A stretch of 42,775 nucleotides of DNA, from the NCBI GenBank assembly GCA_004294385.1, contig REAP01000048.1, positions 1-42,775 on the forward strand, read 5' to 3'. The DNA comes from Oscillatoriales cyanobacterium. Its GTDB lineage: Bacteria; Cyanobacteriota; Cyanobacteriia; Cyanobacteriales; Microcoleaceae. A program made the translations under genes and the position numbers. The notes below the pieces were generated by a model. It saw only the letters and a list, made by a program, of their open reading frames with translations. It was not told the DNA's origin and ran no database searches. This document shows, piece by piece, positions 9,425-17,085 of this stretch. Positions within the stretch are counted from its first letter, which is position 1; each line of letters starts with the position of its first letter.

Positions 9425-9573
9425 AATAAAACTTAAAAAAATGTGATAAAAAGTCACATCGGCGTGAAGATTATGAATCCAATTAATCAAACATCAAAGC
9501 TTAAGTTTTTAGTCAAAATTTGCGATCGAGGCTAAGCTTGAACCAATAGGACAATCTAGCCGATATTAAACAA

Positions 9574-11748
9574 ATGCTTTATTCATTTAAACCAAACTCG
9601 AAAACCAAAGTCCGCGTTTTCAAACAGTTAGCAGCGGCGGTTTCGGCTGCTATAGCTTTGGGCGCAACAACCAGTTTAAAAGCCTCGCCAGTGTTGGCTG
9701 CTAGCGATATCCCCCCTGCAAGTCAAATTTCGAGCCAGCTAGCAGCTAAACCTCAGATATTGTTGAAACAGCTACCTCAAACCACTGTTGCTGTGCAGAC
9801 AGTGCGGATGGACTTATTCGGCTCAATTGTGCCAATTGCGATCGGCGGTGTCATTATTATTTGTATACCGCTATTTTTTGGTGGATTGGTCGTAATTGGC
9901 GATCGCGAAGTTGGCATTGTCAGTAAAAAGTTTAGCTTCGGTGGCAAGTCTTTACCCCCCGGCGATTTAATTGCCTTAAACGGAGAAGCTGGATATCAAG
10001 CCGATACTTTACCTCCCGGTTGGCACTGGGGTTATTGGCCTTTGCAGTACAATGTTCGCAAAGAGTCTCTGACTGTGGTTCCCCAAGGTGAAATTGCTTT
10101 GATTATCGCAGCAGGTGGCAGTTCGATTCCGCCACAACGAATCCTCGGCAAAGTCACAGAATCTGATAATTTTCAAGATGCTCGTAAATTCTTAAAAAGT
10201 GGTGGTGAAAAAGGTAGACAACTCGGATTTTTGACCGGAGGTAGCTATCGCATTAATACAGCATTATTTACAGTAATTACAGCAACAAATGCTCCAAAAC
10301 ACGGGATGACAGCAGAACTGTTGAAGCTGTATAAAATTGCTCCAGATAAAGTCGGAATTGTCACTACTTATGATGGTGTTCCGATCCAAGATGGCGAAAT
10401 TGCTGGCCCGATTATTCCGAATCATGATAATTTCCAAAACTCACAAAAATTCATCACAGGCGGGGGACGGCGTGGCTTGCAGGAACAGGTTTTGCTTTCC
10501 GGTTCGTGGAACTTGAATCCTTGGTTTGTGGGGGTGGAACAAGCAGCAATGACCGAAATCCCGATCGGCTATGTTGGCGCAGTAATTTCCTATGTCGGCC
10601 AAACGTCAGAAGATGTGAGTGGTGCTGCTTTTACTCACGGCAATTTAGTAAATGTCGGGAATAAAGGGGTTTGGGTAACACCTCTTTATCCGGGGAAACA
10701 TCCGCTGAATACTCGCATTTTGAAAGTAGAGTTAGTGCCGACTACTAATATTGTTTTGAATTGGTCTGGCAAAACGGAACGCCACAGTTACGATTCTCAA
10801 CTTTCATCTTTGACAGTACGTTCTCAAGATGGTTTTGCCTTTGATTTGGAAGTAGCTCAAATCATTCATGTTGGAGCTTTGGATGCTCCCAAAGTCATCT
10901 CTCGCGTCGGTTCGATGCAGAACTTAGTTGACCACGTTTTGCAGCCAACAATTGGCAATTATTTCCGCAATTCGGCTCAAGCTTATTCTGTATTAGATTT
11001 TCTCTCGGCAAGAAGCGGAAGACAAGCGGAAGCGGCGGAGTATATCAAAGCGGCTTTGCGTACCTATGATGTGCAAGCAATTGATACTTTGATCGGGGAT
11101 ATTTTGCCACCCGCAGAGTTGATGCAAACTCAAACCGATCGCAAAATTGCGGAAGAACAATGCAAGACTTATGAGGTGCAGCAATTGGCGCAAACTCAGC
11201 GGCAACAATTGGTACGGGAAACGGCGCTGGCTGAGATTCAGCAAGAGATGGTGAAATCGGAACAAGGTGTGAAGATTTCGGAGTTGAAAGCGAATTCTCA
11301 GGTGAAACAAGCTCAAGGTGAAGCTGAGTCGATTCGGGTGAAGGGAAATGCTCAAGCTTCGGCTTATCACGCTGGTGTTGTGGCTTTGGGGGGTTCTGGT
11401 TATACGGCTTTGCAGTTAATGCAAATTATAGGCGATCGCAATGTGCGAGTTGTACCTGATGTTGCAGTGAGTGGAAATGGTAGCGGTGGTGGTTTGGTTG
11501 ATGGTTTGCTGGGAATGATGATGTGGAATCAAACTAGCAAAAATGGTGAAAATGGTGGGGAATTACCTGTAGTTAAGTTACCAAAATCTGAGCCTGCTGT
11601 TTTGGAACCTGCGGCGAATTTACCAGTAGCCAAGGTGAATTCGGTTAAGCGGCCGGAATCTCGCACTAATTCCCCTGTTGCGAATCCTGAAGCTGATATT
11701 GAGTCGTTGTTTGATGAATTGCCGTTTGACGATCGATCTTTTAGTTAG
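9574..11748 (+). CDS. SPFH/flotillin-like membrane protein
   Basis: The 724-aa protein has a signal-like N-terminus (about 15-43, Ala-rich), a transmembrane segment at about 84-105 (IVPIAIGGVIIICIPLFFGG), an SPFH/Band 7-type domain that includes DREVGIVSKKF and LPPGWHWGYWPLQYNVR, and a long charged Gln/Glu-rich coiled coil (about 525-600: EEQCKTYEVQQLAQTQRQQ) like flotillins. A Gly-rich stretch and a variable tail follow. SPFH proteins oligomerise on membranes and organise microdomains or hold proteases. Met80 (ATG 9811), just before the membrane helix, is an alternative start; neither has a clear Shine-Dalgarno, and the signal-like leader favours the longer form. The gene stands alone and ends before a hairpin at 11775. 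Confidence 0.82.
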   Translation: MLYSFKPNSKTKVRVFKQLAAAVSAAIALGATTSLKASPVLAASDIPPASQISSQLAAKPQILLKQLPQTTVAVQTVRMDLFGSIVPIAIGGVIIICIPLFFGGLVVIGDREVGIVSKKFSFGGKSLPPGDLIALNGEAGYQADTLPPGWHWGYWPLQYNVRKESLTVVPQGEIALIIAAGGSSIPPQRILGKVTESDNFQDARKFLKSGGEKGRQLGFLTGGSYRINTALFTVITATNAPKHGMTAELLKLYKIAPDKVGIVTTYDGVPIQDGEIAGPIIPNHDNFQNSQKFITGGGRRGLQEQVLLSGSWNLNPWFVGVEQAAMTEIPIGYVGAVISYVGQTSEDVSGAAFTHGNLVNVGNKGVWVTPLYPGKHPLNTRILKVELVPTTNIVLNWSGKTERHSYDSQLSSLTVRSQDGFAFDLEVAQIIHVGALDAPKVISRVGSMQNLVDHVLQPTIGNYFRNSAQAYSVLDFLSARSGRQAEAAEYIKAALRTYDVQAIDTLIGDILPPAELMQTQTDRKIAEEQCKTYEVQQLAQTQRQQLVRETALAEIQQEMVKSEQGVKISELKANSQVKQAQGEAESIRVKGNAQASAYHAGVVALGGSGYTALQLMQIIGDRNVRVVPDVAVSGNGSGGGLVDGLLGMMMWNQTSKNGENGGELPVVKLPKSEPAVLEPAANLPVAKVNSVKRPESRTNSPVANPEADIESLFDELPFDDRSFS

Positions 11749-11774
11749 GGTGTGCAGTTTGTAGGATAGATTTT

Positions 11775-11809
11775 AGATACCCTGACTTATTTAAGAAGTC
11801 AGGGTATCT
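11775..11809 (+). terminator. Perfect 14-bp hairpin after the SPFH gene
   Basis: AGATACCCTGACTT (11775-11788) pairs perfectly with AAGTCAGGGTATCT (11796-11809) around a 7-nt loop, 27 bp after the stop. No U-tract follows, so it may be a repeat used as a terminator. Related hairpins lie at 18417 and 39673. Confidence 0.5.
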
Positions 11810-11871
11810 AATTATCTCGATCAATGCCGACAACAATTATAGGTAATCTGTGATGATTGAGACGCAATGCC

Positions 11872-11940
11872 AGCAACAGGCAAGATGCCTGTTCCACAAG
11901 AAAATAGAGTCTTTGTGGAACAGGCATCTTGCCTGTTCAT
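11872..11940. repeat. AACAGGC palindromic repeat (single hairpin copy)
   Basis: The arms AACAGGCAAGATGCCTGTTC and GAACAGGCATCTTGCCTGTT flank CACAAG...CTTTGTG, giving a long hairpin with each arm itself partly palindromic. The right flank ATAAAAAGCTAATT matches that of the element at 13929-14117. Other members are at 20207, 21992 and 24621. Confidence 0.85.
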
Positions 11941-11957
11941 AAAAAGCTAATTAGATG

Positions 11958-12245
11958 CTAACGGATTTGATTTAATGCTGCTAACTGCTCATATTCTGCT
12001 TGTTCAGCCGCTAAATCTGCTTCTATTTCTGCTCGATTTGCGTGATAATAAGTCAGTGCAGCATAAACCTGTGCTAAGGTTAGATGATCTAAATCTGCTG
12101 CTATTTCCTCAGCACTATTACCTTGTTTGTATAAGGCTACGATTCGTTGCACCGATGTGGCAGTACCTGCAATAATAGGGATGCCATTGCGAAGGTTTGG
12201 ATCGCGGGTAATTAAAGTGCCAATTTCTATAATTGTTGCTGTCAA
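11958..12245 (-). CDS. DUF433 family protein (antitoxin-like)
   Basis: The 95 residues match the DUF433 pattern: ITRDPNLRNGIPIIAGTATSVQRIVALYKQGNSAEEI, given here in part (NPNL-like motif, GxPxIxGT, then LTLAQVYAALTYYHAN). It begins with TTG at 12245; the choice is supported by GAGGAG about 8 nt upstream and by alignment with the neighbour at 12289-12576, which starts one motif earlier in the same way. DUF433 proteins are winged-helix-like and are often antitoxins to DUF5615 (PIN-like) toxins. No DUF5615 gene follows; the downstream DNA is a repeat. The acidic tail (about 75-90) is unusual only in composition. It is probably a paralogue of the next gene. Confidence 0.85.
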   Translation of the reverse strand: MTATIIEIGTLITRDPNLRNGIPIIAGTATSVQRIVALYKQGNSAEEIAADLDHLTLAQVYAALTYYHANRAEIEADLAAEQAEYEQLAALNQIR

Positions 12246-12288
12246 AGTAGTTTCTCCTCATCTAAATACAAACGAATTTCGCTCAAGA

Positions 12289-12576
12289 TTAACTCCCCAC
12301 TTTGTGTTCGTTGGCTAAGCGATCGCACTCAGCATCTTCATCAGCAATATCAGCATCTATTTGCTCTTTATTAGCGTAGTAATAAGCTAGTGCTGCATGA
12401 ACTTGTGCTAAATTTAAGTGGGAAATTTCTGCAATGATTTCTTCTGGTTTCATCCCCATTTTGTACCAAACGGCGATTCGTTGAACGGTTATTCTAGTCC
12501 CTGCGATGCGGGGGCGATTTCCACAGGTTTCTGGTGTGGAAATGATGAGAGTGCCAATATCAGTTAAAGTTGGCAT
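12289..12576 (-). CDS. DUF433 family protein (antitoxin-like), second copy
   Basis: This 95-aa protein is similar along its length to the DUF433 protein 43 bp downstream: IGTLIISTPETCGNRPRIAG, VQRIAVWYKMGMKPEEI, LNLAQVHAALAYYYAN and an acidic C-terminus. It starts at ATG 12576. The two genes look like a tandem duplication that has diverged. As with the first copy, no PIN-like toxin gene is adjacent, so an orphan antitoxin or stand-alone regulator is likely. Whether the pair is cotranscribed is not shown, although the spacing allows it. Confidence 0.85.
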   Translation of the reverse strand: MPTLTDIGTLIISTPETCGNRPRIAGTRITVQRIAVWYKMGMKPEEIIAEISHLNLAQVHAALAYYYANKEQIDADIADEDAECDRLANEHKVGS

Positions 12577-12670
12577 AGGTGAATCTGGGGTTAAAAATTA
12601 GAACTTAAGTATAGCATAAATTTATGATTGTTAAATTTTACCGACTTAATTTATGAAATATTTGACCCTA

Positions 12671-12883
12671 CTACCGTGCTTCTACATACTCACAAATAGT
12701 AGTTGGTTCGGGAATGGGTAAACCCTCCTCTCGCAACCCTTCTAAGTGAAATTCGATCGCTTCTTTAATTTGCTGCTGTACTTCCGCAAGGGTAGCGCCT
12801 GTGGCTGCACATCCGGGTAAATCTGGCGCATAAGCTGAATAGTTATTGGGTGTTTTTTCAATGACGATGGCATAACGCATCAT
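12671..12883 (-). CDS. HicB family antitoxin-like protein, no HicA seen
   Basis: The 70-aa protein has the HicB fold pattern: MRYAIVIEKTPNNYSAYAPD, then LPGCAATGATLAEVQQQIKEAI and FHLEGLREEGLPIPEP. HicB antitoxins neutralise HicA mRNA interferases, usually from an adjacent small gene. Neither the 94 bp downstream nor the upstream 270 bp encodes a HicA-like GSHR motif on either strand, so this is an orphan HicB-like protein. It lacks the C-terminal DNA-binding domain of larger HicBs. Two start codons (12883, 12880) are adjacent. Confidence 0.85.
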   Translation of the reverse strand: MMRYAIVIEKTPNNYSAYAPDLPGCAATGATLAEVQQQIKEAIEFHLEGLREEGLPIPEPTTICEYVEAR

Positions 12884-12927
12884 TTAGTCTCGACTTCAGA
12901 GTAGATTAGGACTTACACACTGACCAA

Positions 12928-12991
12928 AGAAACCGGGTTTTTACCGAATCTGCTGACTACAACCAAATATTTCGTAAAAAACCCGGTTTCT
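12928..12991. repeat. Dispersed inverted repeat, AGAAACCGGGTTTTT family
   Basis: AGAAACCGGGTTTTT (12928-12942) and AAAAACCCGGTTTCT (12977-12991) form an inverted repeat around a 34-nt loop. It is the second member of the family at 8917-8984, with the arms swapped. Confidence 0.8.
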
Positions 12992-13132
12992 GAACCCCAA
13001 ACAGTCTGTGTTAGCCAATTGCTATGACCCGAATTTCGCGAGTCTGTTGTTTGAAGAGTAAACCCCCGCGTAGCAGGTAATGACATGACCAAAAGTCGAT
13101 AACTTCGTAGAAAAAGGTTCTCAAAAAAAGAC

Positions 13133-13161
13133 TTGACAAGGGGCTGAAATCGCTATAGATT
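13133..13161 (+). promoter_or_regulatory. Sigma-70-like promoter candidate
   Basis: TTGACA (13133-13138) and TAGATT (13156-13161) are separated by 17 bp. A small hairpin CTCTCG-ATG-CGAGAG (13173-13187) would lie near the 5' end of the transcript. The nearest plus-strand gene, DUF2470, starts 375 bp away, so the product may instead be a small RNA. This is a motif match only. Confidence 0.3.
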
Positions 13162-13425
13162 ACAGCTTACAGCTCTCGATGCGAGAGAAGAGACAAACAC
13201 CACACCTCCACAGAACTCGAAACTCCCACCCAAAGGGAGGTGGCCCACAGGTGCTTGCTTATTAAAGGTTAGGTTACTGTAGTTCAACCACTCTCCTCCT
13301 TTTCGCCAACCGCAACGATCGCCTAGCTTGCATTCAGTGTCATAATCAACTTTACCACTTTGACAAAAGTTTGTAGTGCCGGATGGGTTTTGGAATAGGC
13401 AATCAGCGTTTAGACACTGGCTCAT
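13153..13425 (-). CDS. Small Cys-rich protein or zinc-ribbon remnant
   Basis: The 90-aa frame starts MSQCLNADCLFQNPSGTTNFCQ, a pattern (CxxxxC...NPxGTxFCxxCG) known from the N-terminal zinc ribbon of many cyanobacterial Ser/Thr kinases. Here the expected CxxCG and the kinase domain are absent: the sequence runs into CKLGDRCGWRKGGEW and an unrelated tail. The first 50 residues may therefore be a real small Cys-rich protein or a decayed kinase 5' end, and the tail past about residue 55 may not be coding, since it overlaps a hairpin-rich stretch and a candidate promoter on the other strand. Function is unknown. Confidence 0.35.
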   Translation of the reverse strand: MSQCLNADCLFQNPSGTTNFCQSGKVDYDTECKLGDRCGWRKGGEWLNYSNLTFNKQAPVGHLPLGGSFEFCGGVVFVSSLASRAVSCNL

Positions 13426-13535
13426 AATAAGCGAAGCGAGTTTTTCATCTTAATTTCATCTTAGCAAATTGCGAAGTGATTTGTCAACGACGATTCGCAG
13501 TACAATTGATGAATATTGCATCTGAGGAATCTCCC

Positions 13536-13820
13536 ATGTCAGAACCGTTTTCGATTGAGATTAGCGATCGCATCTGCACCCACATGAACGAAGACCATGC
13601 TAGCGCTGTAGTGCTTTATGCTCAAGCATTTGGTGGCAAACCGGATGCGACAACAGCTCAAATGCTGGCTATTGATGCCAATGGCATGGATTTAACCGCC
13701 CAAGTCAATGGCGAAACTTTGCCAGTCAGAGTAAATTTTGAGCGCACTTTGAAAGATGCTGAAGATGCTCACCACACTCTGATTGACATGATTAAACAAG
13801 CTCGAAAAGTTGCAAAATAA
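13536..13820 (+). CDS. DUF2470 domain protein
   Basis: This 94-aa protein begins at ATG 13536 with GAGGAA 6-8 nt upstream; the longer open frame from 13476 lacks a ribosome binding site. It contains the DUF2470 signature HMNEDHASAVVLYAQAFGG, followed by MLAIDANGMDL and the C-terminal RTLKDAEDAHHTLIDM. DUF2470 is a small domain also found at the C-terminus of pyridoxamine-5'-phosphate-oxidase-like haem-binding (HugZ-type) proteins and as a stand-alone protein in cyanobacteria. Binding of haem or flavin is possible but not shown by the sequence. It appears monocistronic. Confidence 0.85.
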   Translation: MSEPFSIEISDRICTHMNEDHASAVVLYAQAFGGKPDATTAQMLAIDANGMDLTAQVNGETLPVRVNFERTLKDAEDAHHTLIDMIKQARKVAK

Positions 13821-13851
13821 CCAATAGTCTCTTATTCTGTTATACTTTAAA

Positions 13852-13917
13852 AGTTCGTAGTAAAAACTTTAGTCTTTTTAAATTAGTTTATAAGGACTAA
13901 AGTCCTGACTACGAACT
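13852..13917. repeat. AGTTCGTAGT palindromic repeat
   Basis: AGTTCGTAGT (13852-13861) and ACTACGAACT (13908-13917) are outer arms. ACTTTAGTC (13866-13874) and GACTAAAGT (about 13894-13902) are inner arms. It lies in the 337-bp gap after DUF2470, which otherwise holds only the element at 13929-14117 and about 40 bp of AT-rich DNA. Confidence 0.8.
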
Positions 13918-13928
13918 GTATTTTTGAT

Positions 13929-14117
13929 CTGACATCTTGCACCATTGTCAGCAACAGGCTGTCCGGCCTGTTCCACAAAGATTCTATTTTCTTGTGGAAC
14001 AGGCACCATTGTCAGCAACAGGCTGTCCGGCCTGTTCCACAAAGATTCTATTTTCTTGTGGAACAGGCCGGACAGCCTGTTCATAAAAGGCTAATTGATA
14101 ATGGTGCAAGATCTCAG
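13929..14117. mobile_element. MITE-like element with 22-bp terminal inverted repeats
   Basis: The ends at 13929-13950 and 14096-14117 are inverted copies matching at 20 of 22 positions, with core TTGCACCATT/AATGGTGCAA. Inside is the AACAGGC palindrome family, with a 64-bp unit exactly duplicated in tandem (13939-14002 and 14003-14066). No transposase is encoded. A related left end occurs at 24621-24642. The right end overlaps an ATG (14101) that could be mistaken for the start of the next gene. Confidence 0.75.
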
Positions 14118-14157
14118 TTTAATCAAATTTAAACTTTACTCTAAAATTTTAAATAAA

Positions 14158-15801
14158 ATGACAGCAGATTCCATCCAACTAAAAGTAGGCGATGCCGTTA
14201 ATGGCGATCGCAATAACCCTTTCGAGGCACTGATAAAACGACTAGATTTGATGATTCGCGCCCACTATTCACTCCTGTACATTGTGGGTGCAGAAGAGGA
14301 ACCTGTCGAAGCAGTAATTGCTCAAGTAGCGCTGTTTGTGACTCCCGCGCGCCGGGTGTTGTTCTGGGATATCGTGCGTGGCTGGGAAGATAATGGTTCT
14401 GGGAAAGGTTCGGTGATGGCGGCGCTCGATCGCATCGGCAAGACTGCTGTGGAAGAATATACCATATTTGTGTTGCGGGACTTGCACCCAGTTTTGAAAT
14501 ATCCTTACACCGAAAAAAATGCCCCGGTAGTCCGAGAATTACGCAATTTAACGCGGGAATTGAAGCGCAGCAAGAAAACAATCATTTTGACTTCCCACGC
14601 GCTAGAATTGCCGGAAGAATTGCAGGAAGAAGTGACAGTAATTGATTTCCCTCTGCCAAATGTTCAGGAAATCGAACATTTAATTTCCCAGGTTGTGGCC
14701 AAGCCAGAACAGTTGCAAGTTACAGGTTTAGCAAAGGAACAGTTAGTTAAAGCTTGTCAAGGTTTGAGTCGTGCTAAAATCGGACGAGTTTTAGCTAAAG
14801 CCTTGGCGGCTAAAGAGCAAATTAATGAGTCAGATATTGATGGAATTTTGGAGGAGAAACAGCAAGCCATTCGTCAAACAGGAATCTTGGAGTTTTTTAC
14901 TTCCCAAGAATCTCTGAAAAGTATGGGCGGATTGGAGAATTTGAAGCTGTGGATCAAGATGCGGAAAGATGCTTTTACCGATGAAGCCCGACGCTACGGG
15001 CTACCTAATCCCAAGGGTGTTTTATTGGTGGGAGTTCAAGGTACTGGCAAATCTTTGTCAGCGAAAATCATTGCCTCAGAATGGCGTTTGCCGCTGTTGC
15101 GGTTGGATACTGGGAGGTTGTTTGGTGGGATTGTCGGGGAAAGCGAAAGTCGGGTCAAACAGATGATAGAATTGGCAGAGGCGATCGCACCTTGTGTTTT
15201 GTGGATCGATCGCATAGATCAGGTTTTCGGTAATATGATGACTGGTGGCGATGCCGATTCAGGAACATCATGCCGGGTATTTGGCAGTTTGATTACTTGG
15301 ATGCAGGAAAAAACCAGTCAGGTGTTTATTGTCGCAACTGCAAATAATGTGCGGATTTTACCTGTCCAGTTGCTGAGAAAGGGCCGATTTGATGAAATTT
15401 TCTTTTTGCATTTGCCTTCAGAATTGGAACGTCAAGATATTTTTCAAGTGCATTTGCAGCGGCTGCGCCCGACTAGATTGCGGGAATTTGATTTGGGGAT
15501 TTTGGCAAAACGTACTGAGAATTTTAGTGGTGCAGAAATTGAGCAGGTTGTAATCGATGGACTGTATCGAGCTTTTGGAACGTTTGTCAACGGCCAACGG
15601 CGAGATTTGACGACGGAGGATGTTTTGAGGTCGATCGAGGATACAGTACCTGCTTCTGCGATCGGGCGATCGCAAATCGAGGATTTGAAGCGCTGGGCGG
15701 CCCAAGCAGGAGCGAGAACAGCTTCTAATGATAGTCAATTAATTGATGAATTGAAACGCTATAGTCAGCGGGGCAGAAGGGATGGGTTCGATCATGATTA
15801 G
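14158..15801 (+). CDS. Ycf46-like AAA+ ATPase
   Basis: The 547-aa protein from ATG 14158 has an N-terminal Ycf46-type domain (about 20-240: RAHYSLLYIVGAEEEPVEA, ILTSHALELPEEL) and a AAA+ module (about 255-500). Walker A is GVQGTGKS (292-299, Lys298), sensor-1 is ATANN, and Arg fingers are in LRKGRFDE. Walker B reads VLWIDRID, so the usual catalytic Glu is Arg352. Upstream in-frame codons (TTG 14095, ATG 14101) lie inside a repeat end, hence this start, although no clear Shine-Dalgarno is present. Ycf46 proteins are known in cyanobacteria and plastids; a role in photosynthetic acclimation has been suggested. DUF4351 follows 39 bp later. Confidence 0.85.
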   Translation: MTADSIQLKVGDAVNGDRNNPFEALIKRLDLMIRAHYSLLYIVGAEEEPVEAVIAQVALFVTPARRVLFWDIVRGWEDNGSGKGSVMAALDRIGKTAVEEYTIFVLRDLHPVLKYPYTEKNAPVVRELRNLTRELKRSKKTIILTSHALELPEELQEEVTVIDFPLPNVQEIEHLISQVVAKPEQLQVTGLAKEQLVKACQGLSRAKIGRVLAKALAAKEQINESDIDGILEEKQQAIRQTGILEFFTSQESLKSMGGLENLKLWIKMRKDAFTDEARRYGLPNPKGVLLVGVQGTGKSLSAKIIASEWRLPLLRLDTGRLFGGIVGESESRVKQMIELAEAIAPCVLWIDRIDQVFGNMMTGGDADSGTSCRVFGSLITWMQEKTSQVFIVATANNVRILPVQLLRKGRFDEIFFLHLPSELERQDIFQVHLQRLRPTRLREFDLGILAKRTENFSGAEIEQVVIDGLYRAFGTFVNGQRRDLTTEDVLRSIEDTVPASAIGRSQIEDLKRWAAQAGARTASNDSQLIDELKRYSQRGRRDGFDHD

Positions 15802-15840
15802 GTCAAGTATGCTATAATTTACAGATTAATCCTAATTTTT

Positions 15841-17085
15841 ATGACGCGATTTATTCACGATCGTTTTGCGAAAGAATACCTGGAAGAACTTCTGTCACCC
15901 ATTGGAACAGTCAATATCGGCAGAGATGTAACTTCCGAAGTCCGAGAAATTGATGTTTACTTCACTCCCATTACCCTAAATCCAGAATACTTAAAAACTC
16001 TGGGATTATTGGGAAAAATAGCAAGTACAACTGCTATTATTGAACCGTTTCGGAATCCTGCCAACGTCAGCGAAATTTGTAGCTGTTTGGGCAAGTTATT
16101 AGATGTGCGAGGTGAATTAGAACGACAATCTAGAAGAGAAAATACTCGCCTTGATGATTCTCAGTTACCCAAACTGTGGATTTTGATGCCCACAGCATCA
16201 AAAGCATTGGTGGATAGCTTTAATGCCAAACCAGACACAGAGAATTGGATGGAGGGAATCTATTTTTTTGGCGAGTCTTTGCGAACTGCCATTGTGGCCA
16301 TTCACCAGTTGCCAGAAACTCCAGAAACCTTGTGGTTGAGGATTTTGGGCAAAGGTAAAGTGCAGCAAAGGGCGATCGCTCAATTGAGCGCTTTAGCAAC
16401 GGACGATCCGTTGCGGATGATAGCGCTAGAATTATTGTATCGGTTACAGTCAAATTTAGTAACTGATATCCCACAGGAATTAGGGCCAGAAGAGCGGGAG
16501 TTAATTATGGCTATTGCACCACTTTTTCAGCAACAAATAGAAGCAGCACAGCAAAAAGCTAGACAAGAAGGGCTAGAACGAGGGCTAGAACAGGGGCTAG
16601 AACGAGGGCTAGAACAGGGGCTAGAACGAGGGCTAGAACGAGGGCTAGAACAGGGGCTAGAACAGGGGCTAGAACGAGGGCTAGAACGAGGGCTAGAACA
16701 GGGGCTAGAACAGGGGCTAGAACGAGGTAGACAAGAACAACAGCGCTTAATATTAGAAAACTTTCTGCAAGTGAGATTTGGAGAATTAAGCCCAAAAATG
16801 ACGGTTGTTCTAGCGCCAATATCCAAATTGTCTGCGACGGATTTTACTGTGTTGTTACTGGCAATATCGATGCTAACAGTCGATGAATCAGGGCGGGAAT
16901 CAGCGGTGAAATTATTAGCTGAAAGTGTCTTGAAAATGAGTTCAAATGAATTGGGCGATCTTTTGCCGATCGCAGTGACTAATTTATTGGCATTGTCTGT
17001 AGCAGAATTGGCACTATTTGTCGAACGACTACCGGGGTTATCGGCTGATGAATTGAGGGAAAGATTGGGCAAAACACCGGACTGA
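15841..17085 (+). CDS. DUF4351 / Rpn-like PD-(D/E)XK family protein
   Basis: The 414-aa protein opens with a cyanobacterial nuclease-like N-terminus (FAKEYLEELLSPIG, then SEVREIDVYFTPI, in which the EID is a candidate PD-(D/E)XK acid). It continues through a mid-region common to these families, a Gln/Glu/Arg-rich stretch at about 230-300, and a DUF4351-like C-terminus (NFLQVRFGELSPK, ISKLSATDFTVLLLAI). Residues 244-295 are thirteen perfect GLER/GLEQ tetrapeptides (see repeat). Rpn proteins are recombination-promoting nucleases, but these cyanobacterial relatives are mostly uncharacterised, and a complete active site was not identified. The gene sits 39 bp after the AAA+ gene and may be cotranscribed. 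Confidence 0.72.
   Translation: MTRFIHDRFAKEYLEELLSPIGTVNIGRDVTSEVREIDVYFTPITLNPEYLKTLGLLGKIASTTAIIEPFRNPANVSEICSCLGKLLDVRGELERQSRRENTRLDDSQLPKLWILMPTASKALVDSFNAKPDTENWMEGIYFFGESLRTAIVAIHQLPETPETLWLRILGKGKVQQRAIAQLSALATDDPLRMIALELLYRLQSNLVTDIPQELGPEERELIMAIAPLFQQQIEAAQQKARQEGLERGLEQGLERGLEQGLERGLERGLEQGLEQGLERGLERGLEQGLEQGLERGRQEQQRLILENFLQVRFGELSPKMTVVLAPISKLSATDFTVLLLAISMLTVDESGRESAVKLLAESVLKMSSNELGDLLPIAVTNLLALSVAELALFVERLPGLSADELRERLGKTPD
16570..16725 (+). repeat. 12-bp tandem repeat coding GLER/GLEQ, 13 units
   Basis: Thirteen 12-bp units GGGCTAGAACGA or GGGCTAGAACAG run without interruption in frame. The two versions differ at the last codon (Arg or Gln). The array follows a helix-prone Gln/Ala segment and is likely a charged alpha-helix. 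Copy number is likely to vary between strains. Confidence 0.95.

Larger units (their letters stand above)
8790..9573. other. 784-bp intergenic region between divergent genes
   Basis: It separates the sigma-like gene (minus) from the SPFH gene (plus). It holds two dispersed inverted repeats (8917-8984 and 9305-9424, listed separately), an AT-rich tract (about 9200-9270) with a small hairpin CAATAAT-N5-ATTATTG at 9230-9248, and HIP1-type sites. No convincing gene was seen, and no clear -35/-10 pair could be assigned. Promoters for both flanking genes are expected here. Confidence 0.6.

Noticed and set aside
9290..9490. Minus-strand 66-aa ORF
   Set aside because: Runs through the GC-rich dispersed inverted repeat, low complexity.
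13878..14084. Minus-strand 68-aa ORF
   Set aside because: Lies almost wholly in the MITE-like element, and its repeated peptide follows the 64-bp duplication.
14095..14157. Upstream extension of the AAA+ gene
   Set aside because: TTG 14095 and ATG 14101 lie in or next to the right TIR of the element, so the extension looks like repeat DNA.
16527..17072. Minus-strand Ser/Pro-rich 181-aa ORF
   Set aside because: Reverse reading of the GLER/GLEQ repeat and its gene.
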